From contig JALZWN010000130.1 of assembly GCA_023300235.1 (NCBI GenBank), forward strand, positions 1 through 59,413: a DNA stretch of 59,413 nt, in the 5' to 3' direction. Made by a program: the position numbers and the translations under genes. Below, in pieces: positions 1 through 10,420 of the stretch. Source of the DNA: Mariniblastus sp. (GTDB taxonomy: Bacteria > Planctomycetota > Planctomycetia > Pirellulales > Pirellulaceae). Under the pieces are notes generated by a model that worked only from the letters and a program-made list of their open reading frames with translations, made no database searches and was not told where the DNA came from. How positions within the stretch are numbered: the first letter of the stretch is position 1; the number at the start of each line of letters is the position of its first letter.

Positions 1-21
1 GCTTTGTTTGTTTGAGACATT

Positions 22-34
22 TGTTCTTTGACAA
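22..34 (+). promoter_or_regulatory. boxA-like antitermination element in the 16S leader
   Basis: TGTTCTTTGACAA resembles the bacterial rrn boxA consensus (TGYTCTTTNA), and the following bases (TTTGGTAGATAA) also resemble the region after E. coli boxA. It lies about 240 bases before the mature 16S start, in the expected leader position. By family knowledge, boxA recruits NusB/NusE so that polymerase resists termination across rRNA. The promoter itself lies before the window. Confidence 0.6.
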
Positions 35-93
35 TTTGGTAGATAACCTCTTGTTAAATTCCTGGTCAGATTTATCTGACTTTGATTTTTCAA

Positions 94-107
94 ATTATAA
101 GATCATG
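94..107 (+). other. 5' arm of the 16S precursor processing stem
   Basis: The 14 bases ATTATAAGATCATG are perfectly complementary to CATGATCTTATAAT at 1915-1928, so the two sites bracket the whole 16S gene. This is the arrangement of the RNase III processing stem in rRNA precursors. The pairing can extend by CAA (91-93) with TTG (1931-1933) across a two-base bulge. The match is seen directly; the processing role is inferred. Confidence 0.7.
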
Positions 108-275
108 TGAACCAAGCTGAGTGGCATTTATTCCAGCCACTTGGCCCGGTCAAACTAAACTGGTCGGTTACCTGTAAAAGGGTAGCACGAACTTTATCAA
201 TTGGCTCGGTTGCTTCGGCAGTCGTTACTAACCTAGTTAGTCGTCTATGAGACTTCGGTTTCATAGCAAGCATAT

Positions 276-1803
<1,528 letters not shown>

Positions 1804-1914
1804 TTTATTAGGCTGTTCTGGCGACAGAATAGCTGGCGGACTTCATTGTCCGTCGGTACTTCATACGAAGCTCGATTCCTCGGAATCCTGTTTCAGAAGT
1901 AACCTATCCGTGGG

Positions 1915-1928
1915 CATGATCTTATAAT
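1915..1928 (+). other. 3' arm of the 16S precursor processing stem
   Basis: CATGATCTTATAAT is the exact reverse complement of 94-107. Paired together, the arms would loop out the 16S rRNA for excision from its precursor. Its position about 120 bases after the mature 3' end is typical for such stems. Confidence 0.7.
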
Positions 1929-1929
1929 G

Positions 1930-1972
1930 GTTGTTTGTTTGCAGTGTTTACACTGCAATTGGAACAAACAAC
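1930..1972 (+). other. long hairpin in the 16S trailer
   Basis: GTTGTTTGTT (1930-1939) pairs with AACAAACAAC (1963-1972), and TGCAGTG (1940-1946) pairs with CACTGCA (1951-1957) around a TTTA loop, leaving a five-base bulge (1958-1962). It directly follows the 3' processing arm. It may be a second processing or stability structure; no function is established from the sequence. Confidence 0.45.
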
Positions 1973-2020
1973 ACAAGAGGTTAGTCGTTCGATCGACATA
2001 TCTACCTATTGATAGTTAAA

Positions 2021-2062
2021 ACCCGCTGCGGGATTCTAGCCAGGATCGCCAGCGGGTTTTTT
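2021..2062 (+). terminator. Rho-independent terminator of the solitary 16S unit
   Basis: ACCCGCTG (2021-2028) pairs with CAGCGGGT (2050-2057) and is followed by a run of T ending at 2062. Its presence here supports the view that the transcript ends after 16S and does not continue into 23S. Confidence 0.8.
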
Positions 2063-2590
2063 CATGCGCGCTAAGCGAGAAGGGAAAGAAGGAAGAGGGA
2101 CTCGCCTCTGCGAAACATGCCACAACTCAAAACGCGTGGAGATGGTTATCTGCCGACGCCAACCTGCCAAGCAGCTGGCCGTTGAGCAACTGTGAACTTA
2201 TTCCAGCGTATTCGCTCACCGAACTGAACCGCTGGGCTATCGCCTAATCGGCCAAACGCCCAATCGGCCAAAACATTCACAATCTCCCAGCAGCTATCTA
2301 GCCGATCAACTAGTTCTCCAACTGGGTTGCGATTTCTTTTAGTCACGGATCTGCACAGCTCCACTCGGACACTGCAAGATAAATCCGCAGTGAGCCGCGG
2401 TAGAAAAACCTTTGCCTTAACGATGTGAGTATTTCATTGGCTAAGCCTGAACGATCGCTCCCCCCCAAACATCTAATAATTTACGTAAGAAAGCTTTTCG
2501 CGTGACGTCTTTAACCTCACAATCTCCGAGGAAGCCAACCAAGCGTTTCCGCTACTGGTGCCCCTCCACCCTCTAATTAGGATCCACCCT
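2063..2590. other. Intergenic region with no convincing gene
   Basis: I see no ORF with a recognisable domain or convincing ribosome-binding site in this stretch. Short near-duplicates such as CGGCCAAACGCCCAATCGGCCAAAA (in part, near 2248-2275) are present. The last about 100 bases probably hold the promoter of the secreted protein that starts at 2591. Confidence 0.4.
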
Positions 2591-3070
2591 ATGTTTCAAT
2601 TGTCTTTGACCAAAACTTCCGTAATGCTCGGCTTATGTGCTTGCGCCGCTTTCTTTACGGGCACTGCTAACGCTCAATCTGGCTCACGAGCCGTTGCGCC
2701 TGCTGGTTCTGGCTTGCGAGCAGCCGCTCCAAGCTTCGCACCTGCCCAATCGTTCGCTGCTCCAGCTCAATCGTTCGCCCCAACATCGACATACCAATCT
2801 CCAGTTGCGACGCCCGTTCAAAGCTTTGGACAGCCAGCAACTTCTAGTTGCCCATCTTGCAATGGCGGAGTTGCCCCTTCTTTCGCAGCACCAATTTCTG
2901 CTCCTGCTTACCAATCAGCACCGGTTTACCAGTCGGCGCCAGTTTATCAGTCAGCGCCGGTTTACCGACCTGCTCCGACCGTATACCGCCCAGCTTCGGT
3001 TTACTCGACTCCATCCTGCGGAGCACCGGTTTATTCGCGTGGTCGCTCTTGCGGATGCGGCGGTTATTAA
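2591..3070 (+). CDS. Small secreted Ala/Pro/Tyr-rich repeat protein, envelope type
   Basis: I chose the ATG at 2591 (159 aa) because a typical signal peptide begins there, ending near TANAQ, and AGGA lies about 8 bases upstream. The mature chain is low-complexity: AQSFA repeats, a CPSC pair, then an APVYQS repeat present three times, ending in SCGCGGY. No enzymatic domain is visible. The C-terminal style (APVY repeats followed by a Cys-Gly-rich tail) closely resembles the end of the giant YTV protein at 41043-44147. I infer a structural cell-surface protein, possibly disulfide cross-linked. Product name uncertain. Confidence 0.75.
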   Translation: MFQLSLTKTSVMLGLCACAAFFTGTANAQSGSRAVAPAGSGLRAAAPSFAPAQSFAAPAQSFAPTSTYQSPVATPVQSFGQPATSSCPSCNGGVAPSFAAPISAPAYQSAPVYQSAPVYQSAPVYRPAPTVYRPASVYSTPSCGAPVYSRGRSCGCGGY

Positions 3071-3292
3071 TAATTAATAATCACAAGTAATAAATACGAT
3101 TCGGCGTCGTCCAAGTCTGCGTAATCTTACGTGCGACTTGGTTTCGCCGTTTATTAAGTTAGCGAGCTTTCAAAATTGCACGTCACATGACATGGAAATT
3201 TTGCAATGAGAGTTTTCGTGATTTTTAGTTTGTAGTATTCCGACAGCATTATCGCTTGATCGGTTCTCAAAGTTCTAAGGAAGGTAATTGAG

Positions 3293-3487
3293 ATGAGAAG
3301 TTTTTTTGTAGGTTCGTTGTTTCTAGTCGGTCTTTGCTGTCTATCTGCGATGGGCTGCCGTTCTGCCGGCCAGTCGTCACCGGGAACTGCCGCAGGATCG
3401 CAAACTCGCGAATACCCTTCTTACCAGCAACCCGCCGGTTCGGACTCTCGTTCAGCTCCGGTATCTTCGGGCTCCTCTTCACGCTAA
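3293..3487 (+). CDS. Small lipoprotein
   Basis: A 64-residue protein begins with a short basic N-terminus, a hydrophobic stretch and the lipobox LSAMGC, so it is expected to be lipid-anchored at Cys22. The remainder is Ser/Gly/Gln-rich without a domain. A strong Shine-Dalgarno (AAGGAAGG) precedes the ATG by about 9 bases. It stands alone, 220 bases after the previous gene. Function unknown. Confidence 0.75.
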   Translation: MRSFFVGSLFLVGLCCLSAMGCRSAGQSSPGTAAGSQTREYPSYQQPAGSDSRSAPVSSGSSSR

Positions 3488-4145
3488 GCACCGCGTGCAG
3501 TATTAAAAAATCGGCGGCCTCGCGGCGATCCCTCGCATGTTTTAGCGACGGTTGCTCCGCACCGCCCATCTACCAACTTGGTTCTTTCGGCATAGTAATA
3601 GCCGACAAGGACATCGTCGTTTTTCTACCCCAGCCAAAGGAATTGAAAGTTCCCGCAGGCCTGGGGCAGCATTGAAAGATGCATCCAAAGGGCCAATGCC
3701 CCGGCAGCTAGAAAGCCGAGCGTAGCACCAATTAGCGGCCGGTCCGTTGATTCTCTGATGGGCAGAAGCACTCCCCGCTCCAGCTGTACAACCTTCGATC
3801 TCTGGCCTGAGCCGGAAGAACGATTCTTCGAAACTTAATCGCTGCCTTAGCAGCCAACCGGCGTTGAAAAAATTGCCACTCTAACTTTTAGGTCCTTCAC
3901 CGAATTGATTGATTGCTTTCTCCCCGGAAGAGGCCGCCTACGGTAGCTTGGCGTGGGAGCCTCGAGAAACGACCAATCAAATTATCAGAAGCGTTAACTT
4001 TTATTTGGAACCTTATCACGACGCGCAAACTCGCGATGCCTCGTTTGGCATCTTTGGGTATATTTGCGATGTCGATTACTGCCACCCCGCCTTGGGTTGG
4101 CTTTGACGCTCTACTGCCCGGTGCACCTGAAGTGAGGATTGTTAG
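3488..4145. other. Mostly non-coding interval
   Basis: Apart from one possible small minus-strand gene (3625-3771), nothing here reads as a protein family. Overlapping ORFs of 65-113 residues on both strands (3334-3675, 3897-4215) have unremarkable, mutually exclusive translations and are regarded as chance. Confidence 0.35.
3625..3771 (-). CDS. Possible single-pass membrane microprotein
   Basis: On the minus strand a GTG codon at 3771, preceded by GGAGCGGGGA, opens a 48-codon frame that ends with TAG at 3625. The translation has a charged N-terminus (RESTDRP) and then a clear hydrophobic segment beginning LIGATLGFLAAGALALW. The frame stays open upstream as far as a stop before codon -22, so a non-standard earlier start is possible. 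No homologue is recognised; the evidence is only the transmembrane pattern and the ribosome-binding site. Confidence 0.35.
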   Translation of the reverse strand: MLLPIRESTDRPLIGATLGFLAAGALALWMHLSMLPQACGNFQFLWLG

Positions 4146-4955
4146 ATGGAAACCCAACCAACAAAACAGGGGGAGTCTAGCTCTACACAAATCAAGACTT
4201 CGGTGGACGTGGTGATTCCGGCGTTCAATGAGGAAAAGTCGCTGCCGTTGGTACTGGGGGATCTCCCGCAGGTTCGCAACGTGATCGTTGCGAACAATGA
4301 CTCGACCGATAGCACGGCTTCAATCGCCGAAAAACTCGGTGCCATTGTCACGCTTGAGCGACAACGCGGTTACGGTTCGGCTTGCCTGAAAGGTTTGGCG
4401 ACGATTCGTGAGCGGATTGAGGCGGGAGAGGAACCGCCGAAGGTTGTTGTTTTCTTGGACGCCGACTATAGCGAGCATCCCGAGTATTTGACGCAACTGG
4501 TCGAGCCCATTTTTGCTGACGAGGCCGATTTCGTGCTGGGCTCGCGATTACTGGGCGAGCGTGAACCTGGGGCGATGCCATGGCAGAGCATTTACGGCAA
4601 CAAGCTGGCTTGTTTTCTAATGCGTTGGATGTTTGGAATCAAATATACCGACTTGGGCCCGTTTCGTGCGATCGATTATCCATCGTTGTGTTCACTTGGG
4701 ATGCAGGACGAAAATTTTGGCTGGACGATCGAGATGCAAATCAAAGCGGCTCGGGCTAATTTGAGAACTGTCGAGATTCCTGTTCCGTATCGCTGCCGCG
4801 TCGGTGTCAGCAAAATCAGCGGAACGATCACGGGGAGCATGCGAGCTGGCTACAAAATCCTGTACACGATTGCCAAGTATGGCCTGCAAAGAAACGCGGG
4901 TAAACAACAAACTTCGGCCGAAGCAAAATCCGAGTCCCATCGAGCGATCACTTAA
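4146..4955 (+). CDS. Family 2 glycosyltransferase (dolichyl-phosphate mannosyltransferase-like)
   Basis: The 269-residue protein has the GT2/GT-A pattern: VVIPAFNEEKSLP near residue 24, VIVANNDSTDST, then the DxD-type metal site FLDADYS around residue 105, and a C-terminal YRCRVGVSKISGT motif seen in DPM1/DPG synthase-like enzymes. There are no strong transmembrane helices, so it probably acts at the inner face of the membrane. By family knowledge it would transfer a sugar from a nucleotide donor to polyprenyl phosphate or a related acceptor. Substrate cannot be read from the sequence. A second, membrane-anchored GT2 is encoded at 26324. Confidence 0.88.
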   Translation: METQPTKQGESSSTQIKTSVDVVIPAFNEEKSLPLVLGDLPQVRNVIVANNDSTDSTASIAEKLGAIVTLERQRGYGSACLKGLATIRERIEAGEEPPKVVVFLDADYSEHPEYLTQLVEPIFADEADFVLGSRLLGEREPGAMPWQSIYGNKLACFLMRWMFGIKYTDLGPFRAIDYPSLCSLGMQDENFGWTIEMQIKAARANLRTVEIPVPYRCRVGVSKISGTITGSMRAGYKILYTIAKYGLQRNAGKQQTSAEAKSESHRAIT

Positions 4956-4982
4956 GTCTCAATAGAATCGTTGGGCATACGC

Positions 4983-5087
4983 GTGCTTCGCTACGCCTTG
5001 ATTCTCGGTTGCCTGATTGCCAAAGTCGCCTGGAACATCGTGCTTACTCTGCCGACAACCAAAGTTTTAGTCGTCGCAAAGCACTAA
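4983..5087 (+). CDS. Very small ORF, possible membrane microprotein
   Basis: A GTG at 4983 opens a 34-codon frame with a plausible hydrophobic segment (YALILGCLIAKVAW) ending at TAA 5085-5087. It follows the glycosyltransferase by 27 bases and overlaps the last bases of the convergent gene. No Shine-Dalgarno sequence is obvious. It could equally be chance. Confidence 0.2.
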   Translation: MLRYALILGCLIAKVAWNIVLTLPTTKVLVVAKH

Positions 5088-6997
5088 CGATTCACGCCAA
5101 CTTCAAAGGCGAATCCGCGGAGGCCGAAGTTGTCTTGACCACTCACGGCTGAACCGCCGCCGATCCATGATTGGTGGGTGACCCCAAGCCGAACGTAGTA
5201 GCCGCGGTTTTCTGCGGTTAGTTTCTTCCATTGAACGCCGCCGTAAAAATCGCCGGTTATCACGAACTCGTCGGCTCCGAAACGGTTGACCGCTGGAGTT
5301 TGGTCGTTAGTTACAATTTGGTCCCGCTCACCAAACAACAGGCTGCCGCCGAATGCGGTCACGAACTCGAGTTTCGTATGGCCGACCGGCCGATAGTACT
5401 CGAATTTAAACTTGGGACCGTAGGCTCGCAGATCGGAAGTTGACCGGACCGATCCAATCACACTGCCACCGGCATCGGTTAACTCGGCGTCGAGTTCTTG
5501 GAAAATGCTGGCATACTGGAAACCAAACATTCCGTTGAGCCGTGAAATCGGAAACTTGATTTCCTTAAAAAACATCGCGCTAAAGGTTTCGATGTCGATT
5601 GAATGAACCGCTGAAAGGGTTTCGCCAGCGTTGACGGCTTCCAGTGTTGTGAGCGAACTGGGCCCGAACAAACCAGAGCTCAGCTGAGCTGAGTTGCGAC
5701 CATTGGAGGTGAAGGTTGAAACATTGGAGCCTTCGTCGAACTGCCAATAGTCAAGTTCCACGCCGGGACCGAACCTGGATTCGAATCCTAACCGAAGCCG
5801 CGGAGCCGTTTCGTAGTCGAAGTCAAACGCCTCTGAGCTGGCAAAGGTCGCTGATGCGGCGGAAGAGTTAAATTGGGTGATGGCACTGTTTTGATGAAAG
5901 GCGGGTTGCAGAAACAATCCGGAAACCGAGCCAAAGTACCGACCGGTTGCTAGGATTTCTCCAATACCAGGATACTCTTTTTTCTTGTCCTCAAAATCCA
6001 GCTTCTGGCCGCTGTCGTGATCGCGACCACGGAAAGTTGGGTTCGGAGAGCGGTGGCCAAGATCCGGGCGGAAGTTCGGTAATCCACCTAGCGTTTGCTG
6101 GCTTTGAACCGGCCCTGCAAACAAAACGTCAGCAGGCCCAACGCTGGGATAGCTTGGCTCGACGGATTGAACAGTTGCGGGCTGGCTGACCAGAAAGCCA
6201 TTGGTTGCTGGCGGTGTTGGGGTGGCGGGCTGCTGGTTTGCTGGCGGTTCGCTCGGCAGGCTACTAGTAACGCTTAGCGGGTGCCGACCCGATGGAGTCG
6301 CGTCGGGCGTGCTGACGACTGGCGGTGGAGTCGCCGGCGTGACCGTTGAGCTTGCTGCGGGCAGGCCGTCAAAGTACGCCCCCGGAATATCAGTTTCGGC
6401 CGCCGTGCTTGGTGCGTTGCGTAGGCTTGCTGCGTTAGGCGAACTGGGTGCGTTCAACGGCAGGCCCGCTTGTTTGCCTCCGCCGAATTTCGCCAACCGA
6501 TAAGTCGACTGGCGTGAGGTGGCAGGTTCAGGGGCGGCAGTTTCTGGTTGGCGGATCAGCGAATTGAATTGCTGAGATGATTGCTGGGGGGTGGCGGCTC
6601 CCAAGTCTGGAATCGATGGTGTTGAACTTTTAGCTACCGCCGAACCGTTCACGAGTTTAGCTAGTTCGCGGGCGTAGTTGGTAGCTGAATCGGGAGACAC
6701 GGCGGCAGCGGTATCGCGAGGCGGCTGAAAGGTACTTGCTGGCGAATTCGCAGGCACTGAAGGTGGCAACACCGTGTTGCTGGGCGCACTGAAGGGGATC
6801 GCGTTCGAGACTGACGGCGCTGACCAGCTAACGGGCGACATCGAGCTATGATCAATGATCTGATTTGATTGATCAGCTGAAAAGCCAAGCTGGCGATTGG
6901 GTTGGTAGTTGCCTTGCCCGTTCACAGGCGTTGCCAGTAGTAGGCAGATGCAGGCGATACCGGAAGCAACCATTAGATTATAGGACGATGAAAGCAT
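5084..6997 (-). CDS. Secreted protein with Pro/Ser-rich linker and C-terminal outer-membrane beta-barrel
   Basis: I set the start at the ATG at 6997 (637 aa) because a hydrophobic signal sequence (MVASGIACICLLLATPVNG) follows shortly; an upstream in-frame start at 7066 only adds a charged tail. Residues about 30-330 are low-complexity, rich in Pro, Ser, Ala and Thr. From about residue 345 the chain alternates polar and hydrophobic residues with aromatic strand ends (GYYVRLGVTHQSWIGG, FEYYRPVGHTKLEFV) and ends GFAFEVGVNR, as in outer-membrane barrels. It resembles the planctomycete barrel proteins annotated as BBP7-like or Lpg1974-like. The linker suggests a periplasm-spanning or surface-exposed extension. 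Transcribed divergently from the nucleoside phosphorylase gene. Confidence 0.75.
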   Translation of the reverse strand: MLSSSYNLMVASGIACICLLLATPVNGQGNYQPNRQLGFSADQSNQIIDHSSMSPVSWSAPSVSNAIPFSAPSNTVLPPSVPANSPASTFQPPRDTAAAVSPDSATNYARELAKLVNGSAVAKSSTPSIPDLGAATPQQSSQQFNSLIRQPETAAPEPATSRQSTYRLAKFGGGKQAGLPLNAPSSPNAASLRNAPSTAAETDIPGAYFDGLPAASSTVTPATPPPVVSTPDATPSGRHPLSVTSSLPSEPPANQQPATPTPPATNGFLVSQPATVQSVEPSYPSVGPADVLFAGPVQSQQTLGGLPNFRPDLGHRSPNPTFRGRDHDSGQKLDFEDKKKEYPGIGEILATGRYFGSVSGLFLQPAFHQNSAITQFNSSAASATFASSEAFDFDYETAPRLRLGFESRFGPGVELDYWQFDEGSNVSTFTSNGRNSAQLSSGLFGPSSLTTLEAVNAGETLSAVHSIDIETFSAMFFKEIKFPISRLNGMFGFQYASIFQELDAELTDAGGSVIGSVRSTSDLRAYGPKFKFEYYRPVGHTKLEFVTAFGGSLLFGERDQIVTNDQTPAVNRFGADEFVITGDFYGGVQWKKLTAENRGYYVRLGVTHQSWIGGGSAVSGQDNFGLRGFAFEVGVNR

Positions 6998-7291
6998 GTT
7001 CAAAACGCGGCTTTGTTTAGGTAAGACCCGCACCGTCTTTCCGAGCGTAAGCACGAAAACCGGCACTAACCGCAGAATCGGTACAACCCGCCGCCCGAAG
7101 CGAGAAAAACCAGAACGACCCGATCGACCGGTAAAACAGTTAAAACCTAAACAACCCAGAAAGTCCTAGCAACTAAAACATTCTGGACAATCGTTACAAA
7201 TTAACACAAGCCCGACAAACCCCTGATCTCGCCCGCGGTGAGTTTTGGTACGATAGGCCCAGCACCAATCCACTCCTAGAAAATCAATCTG

Positions 7292-8563
7292 ATGAACGTC
7301 GCACAAATCATTGCTGAAAAACGAGACGGCAAGCCGCTAGCAGATGACTCGCTTGAATTCCTTGTCAAAGGCTATGCCAACGGCGAGGTTCCGGACTACC
7401 AGATGGCAGCTTTTTCGATGGCGGTCTTTTTCCAAGGCATGTCCGAAAGCGAAACTACGACCTTCACGCGATGCATGCTGGAGTCGGGCGATCAAATGAA
7501 ATGGCCCGCCAATCCTCCGGCTGTCGACAAACACTCCACCGGCGGCATCGGTGACAAGGTCTCCATTCCGCTGGCACCACTGCTGGCATGCTGTGGCGTG
7601 GTCGTGCCAATGATCTCGGGGCGTGGTCTCGGGGCGACCGGCGGAACATTGGACAAACTTGAATCGATCCCTGGCTACCGAACGGAGATGTCCGCGGACG
7701 AGTTCCGCAGTGTGGTTAATTTCTGCGGCTGTTCGATTGTGTCGGCATCGGAAACTTTGGCCCCCGCCGACAAACGACTTTATGCTCTTCGTGACGTGAC
7801 CGCGACCGTGCCTTCGATTCCGTTGATCACCGCTTCAATTCTTTCCAAAAAAATCGCCGCCGGCAATCAGGCTTTAGTGCTGGACGTAAAATGGGGCAGC
7901 GGCGCGTTCATGAAAACGCTCGAACAGGCACGTGAGTTATCGCGAAGTTTAGTGTCCGTGGGTAATCGGTTGGGTTTAAAAACCACGGCCGTCGTGACCG
8001 ACATGAACCAGCCATTAGGAAAGATGATCGGTAACGCCGTGGAGATCGACGAGTCGGTGCAGGTGCTCAAAGGCGAAGGGCCGGCAGATGTGACTGAGTT
8101 GACATTAGAGTTGGCGGCCCGACTACTACAGCAAGCCGGTGTTTGTTCGTCAACAGATCAAGCTCGTACTACGCTGCAAGAAAAAATCGATTCCGGCGAA
8201 GCTTACCAACGCTTGGTCGAAATGGTCAACACGCACGGCGGCGATCTGGAAGAGCCACGAATACTGGCCAACAAACAACCTGTGTTGGCCAACGAGAACG
8301 GTTTTTTGAGCCGAGTCAACGCGGAACGTCTGGGTTTGGCTGTGATTGAAATGGGTGGCGGCAGGAAGAAACTAGGTGATCCGATTGACCATTCAACGGG
8401 TATTGAGTTCTTACTGAAGATTGGCGATCCCATCGAAAAGGGCCAGCCGATCGCCAACGTTTTTTGCGACGGCCCGAAAGCCGAGTACGCCAGTCAACTG
8501 GTGAGCGCTGCGGTTGGAGTTTCGCCTATTGCAGTGGATCGTTTACCGCTGATTGCAGACTAA
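7292..8563 (+). CDS. deoA: Thymidine/pyrimidine-nucleoside phosphorylase
   Basis: The 423-residue protein matches the nucleoside phosphorylase class II family over its whole length (usual length 430-440). The phosphate-binding motif DKHSTGGIGDK lies at residues 79-89 and the family signature SGRGLGATGGTLDKLE at 109-124. The C-terminal alpha/beta domain ends with the usual GDPIEKGQPI segment. It phosphorolyses thymidine and/or uridine to the base and (deoxy)ribose 1-phosphate in the cytoplasm, serving salvage and catabolism. Whether it prefers thymidine (DeoA) or all pyrimidine nucleosides (Pdp) cannot be decided by eye. SufS follows after 94 bases; no functional link is evident. Confidence 0.92.
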   Translation: MNVAQIIAEKRDGKPLADDSLEFLVKGYANGEVPDYQMAAFSMAVFFQGMSESETTTFTRCMLESGDQMKWPANPPAVDKHSTGGIGDKVSIPLAPLLACCGVVVPMISGRGLGATGGTLDKLESIPGYRTEMSADEFRSVVNFCGCSIVSASETLAPADKRLYALRDVTATVPSIPLITASILSKKIAAGNQALVLDVKWGSGAFMKTLEQARELSRSLVSVGNRLGLKTTAVVTDMNQPLGKMIGNAVEIDESVQVLKGEGPADVTELTLELAARLLQQAGVCSSTDQARTTLQEKIDSGEAYQRLVEMVNTHGGDLEEPRILANKQPVLANENGFLSRVNAERLGLAVIEMGGGRKKLGDPIDHSTGIEFLLKIGDPIEKGQPIANVFCDGPKAEYASQLVSAAVGVSPIAVDRLPLIAD

Positions 8564-8657
8564 ATGTGGCGACTGTGATTCCAGCCTGGCATCAGTGCAA
8601 GCCAGACCGCTGGCACTGGTGTTAACAAAATTTTGATTGACAGAAAGACCAAACAAG

Positions 8658-9893
8658 ATGACCCAAGCCGCCTTTTCGGCCACCGAAGTTAGAAAAGACT
8701 TCCCGATTTTGGATCAACAGATTCACCGTCAAAAAGATTTGATCTACCTGGACAACGGCGCCTCGACTCAGCATCCACGACAAGTTTTAGACGCGATGGA
8801 TCGTTGTTACCGGTTAACGTACGCGAATGTTCACCGCGGCATTCATTGGCTTAGCGAACAATCGTCCGCCGAATACGAACATGCTCGGGCGGCAGTGCAG
8901 AACTTTATCAACGCGCCGCACAACAACGAAGTGATTTTTACTTCCGGCACGACCGCCTCGATCAACTTGGTGGCTCATGCATGGGGCAATCAAAACCTGT
9001 CCGCCGGTGACGAGATTTTGTTGACGATTTTTGAGCACCATTCGAACATCGTCCCGTGGCAGCAACTGGCCGCTCGAACCGGTGCGGTGGTGAAGTTTGC
9101 GAACATCGATTCAGCCGGCGAACTTGACCTAGACGACTTTCGATCCAAACTAACCCAACGCACGAAACTGGTTGCCTTTGCGGCAGTATCCAATGTGCTG
9201 GGGACGATCACTCCGGTGACCGAACTGGTGCAACTGGCTCACGACGTGGGCGCGAAGGTGCTTGTCGATGCGGCTCAGCATACGCCGCATAGCAAGACCG
9301 ATGTTCAGGCATGGGATGCAGACTTTGTTGTTTTCAGCGGTCACAAAATGGTGGGGCCATCGGGAATTGGGATCCTGTGGGGCAAGCAAGCGATTCTTGA
9401 AGCGATGCCGCCGTTTCTTGGCGGCGGCAGTATGATCGACAAAGTAACGATCGAGGGTTTTACTCAAGGTGAACTGCCGGCGCGGTTTGAGGCGGGAACG
9501 CCGCCGATTGTGGAAGCGATTGGACTGGGAGCGGCGATCGAGTATTTGAATCAGTTTGAAATGGACGACATTCATGCTTACGAGACCAGCCTCGCAACTC
9601 AAGCGATGGAGCGTCTGAGCAAAATCGAGGGCTTGCGAATGTTTGGGCCTGCGGCGGACAAACGAGCGGGCTTGGTCAGCTTTGTGATCGACGGCGTGTC
9701 ACCGCAAGACATTTCAATTCTGCTGGATCAAAAAGGCGTCGCAATTCGTGCGGGGCATCATTGTGCGATGCCGCTGCACCAACATCTGGAAATCAAATCC
9801 AGCTGCCGCGCGAGTTTCTATCTCTATAATACGCCCGATGAGGTCGATCAATTCGCCGAAGCGTTAACGCAGGTTGTGAAACGCCTGCGATAA
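8658..9893 (+). CDS. sufS: Cysteine desulfurase, SufS type
   Basis: A class V aminotransferase-fold, PLP-dependent enzyme of 411 residues when started at ATG 8658; an in-frame TTG at 8637 would add seven residues. YLDNGAST lies near the N-terminus, the PLP lysine in FSGHKMVGP (Lys230), and the group II catalytic cysteine in RAGHHCAMP (Cys369). The short loop around the cysteine is typical of SufS rather than IscS. It would release sulfur from cysteine for iron-sulfur cluster assembly. No sufBCD, sufE or sufU is adjacent, so it may be separated from the rest of its pathway. Confidence 0.93.
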   Translation: MTQAAFSATEVRKDFPILDQQIHRQKDLIYLDNGASTQHPRQVLDAMDRCYRLTYANVHRGIHWLSEQSSAEYEHARAAVQNFINAPHNNEVIFTSGTTASINLVAHAWGNQNLSAGDEILLTIFEHHSNIVPWQQLAARTGAVVKFANIDSAGELDLDDFRSKLTQRTKLVAFAAVSNVLGTITPVTELVQLAHDVGAKVLVDAAQHTPHSKTDVQAWDADFVVFSGHKMVGPSGIGILWGKQAILEAMPPFLGGGSMIDKVTIEGFTQGELPARFEAGTPPIVEAIGLGAAIEYLNQFEMDDIHAYETSLATQAMERLSKIEGLRMFGPAADKRAGLVSFVIDGVSPQDISILLDQKGVAIRAGHHCAMPLHQHLEIKSSCRASFYLYNTPDEVDQFAEALTQVVKRLR

Positions 9894-10420
9894 TTGCGGC
9901 TCGCGGTGCGTTAATTGTGCCTCGCGGTGCGATGATGGAAACTCGTGCAAACGATCCGTCAAGAAACGCTTTGCTAGCGATCGTTAAAATGGACCGAGCC
10001 ATCGGTTTGCGCTCAGGCCTGTTTCTTGGCCTCGCTTCATCGTCCGGCTGATCAAGGTGCGTTGCATCCAGCCGGCCAGTTTGCTTCGGCGGGCTGTGCA
10101 AATGGAGAATCCGGTAGCGACGCAATCCGGGTTTTGGCCGTTTTCTTCGGGTTTCTCGCAAGCAAATCGCTCAGCAGCAGGAGCTTTCGAGACCAATAAG
10201 GATGTCTCAATTGCCGCTGATTCTTCGTCTCAAACTGCCAGCACGTTGCCCCCCCCGCGTTATCAAATTGAGGCAAGATTGATCGGGTTTGCAGGCGTGA
10301 TTCGCGGGCGGGCGAATCGGGATTGACCGAAAATTTGATTCGGGACAAATTATGGGGCGTAGCAAGGATGCTAAATCAGGTTTGGCTTCACAAACAAACA
10401 CTCGCCATCGAGGTGCAAGG
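9894..10420. other. Intergenic interval without a supported gene
   Basis: ORFs of 70-122 residues occur on both strands but have basic, low-information translations. An 11-base direct repeat CTCGCGGTGCG occurs just after sufS (about 9901 and 9922). The 3' part presumably holds the promoter and leader of the next gene. Confidence 0.35.

Noticed and set aside
6997..7066. Upstream start of the barrel protein at 7066
   Set aside because: It would place 23 charged residues before a normal signal peptide; the ATG at 6997 is more plausible.
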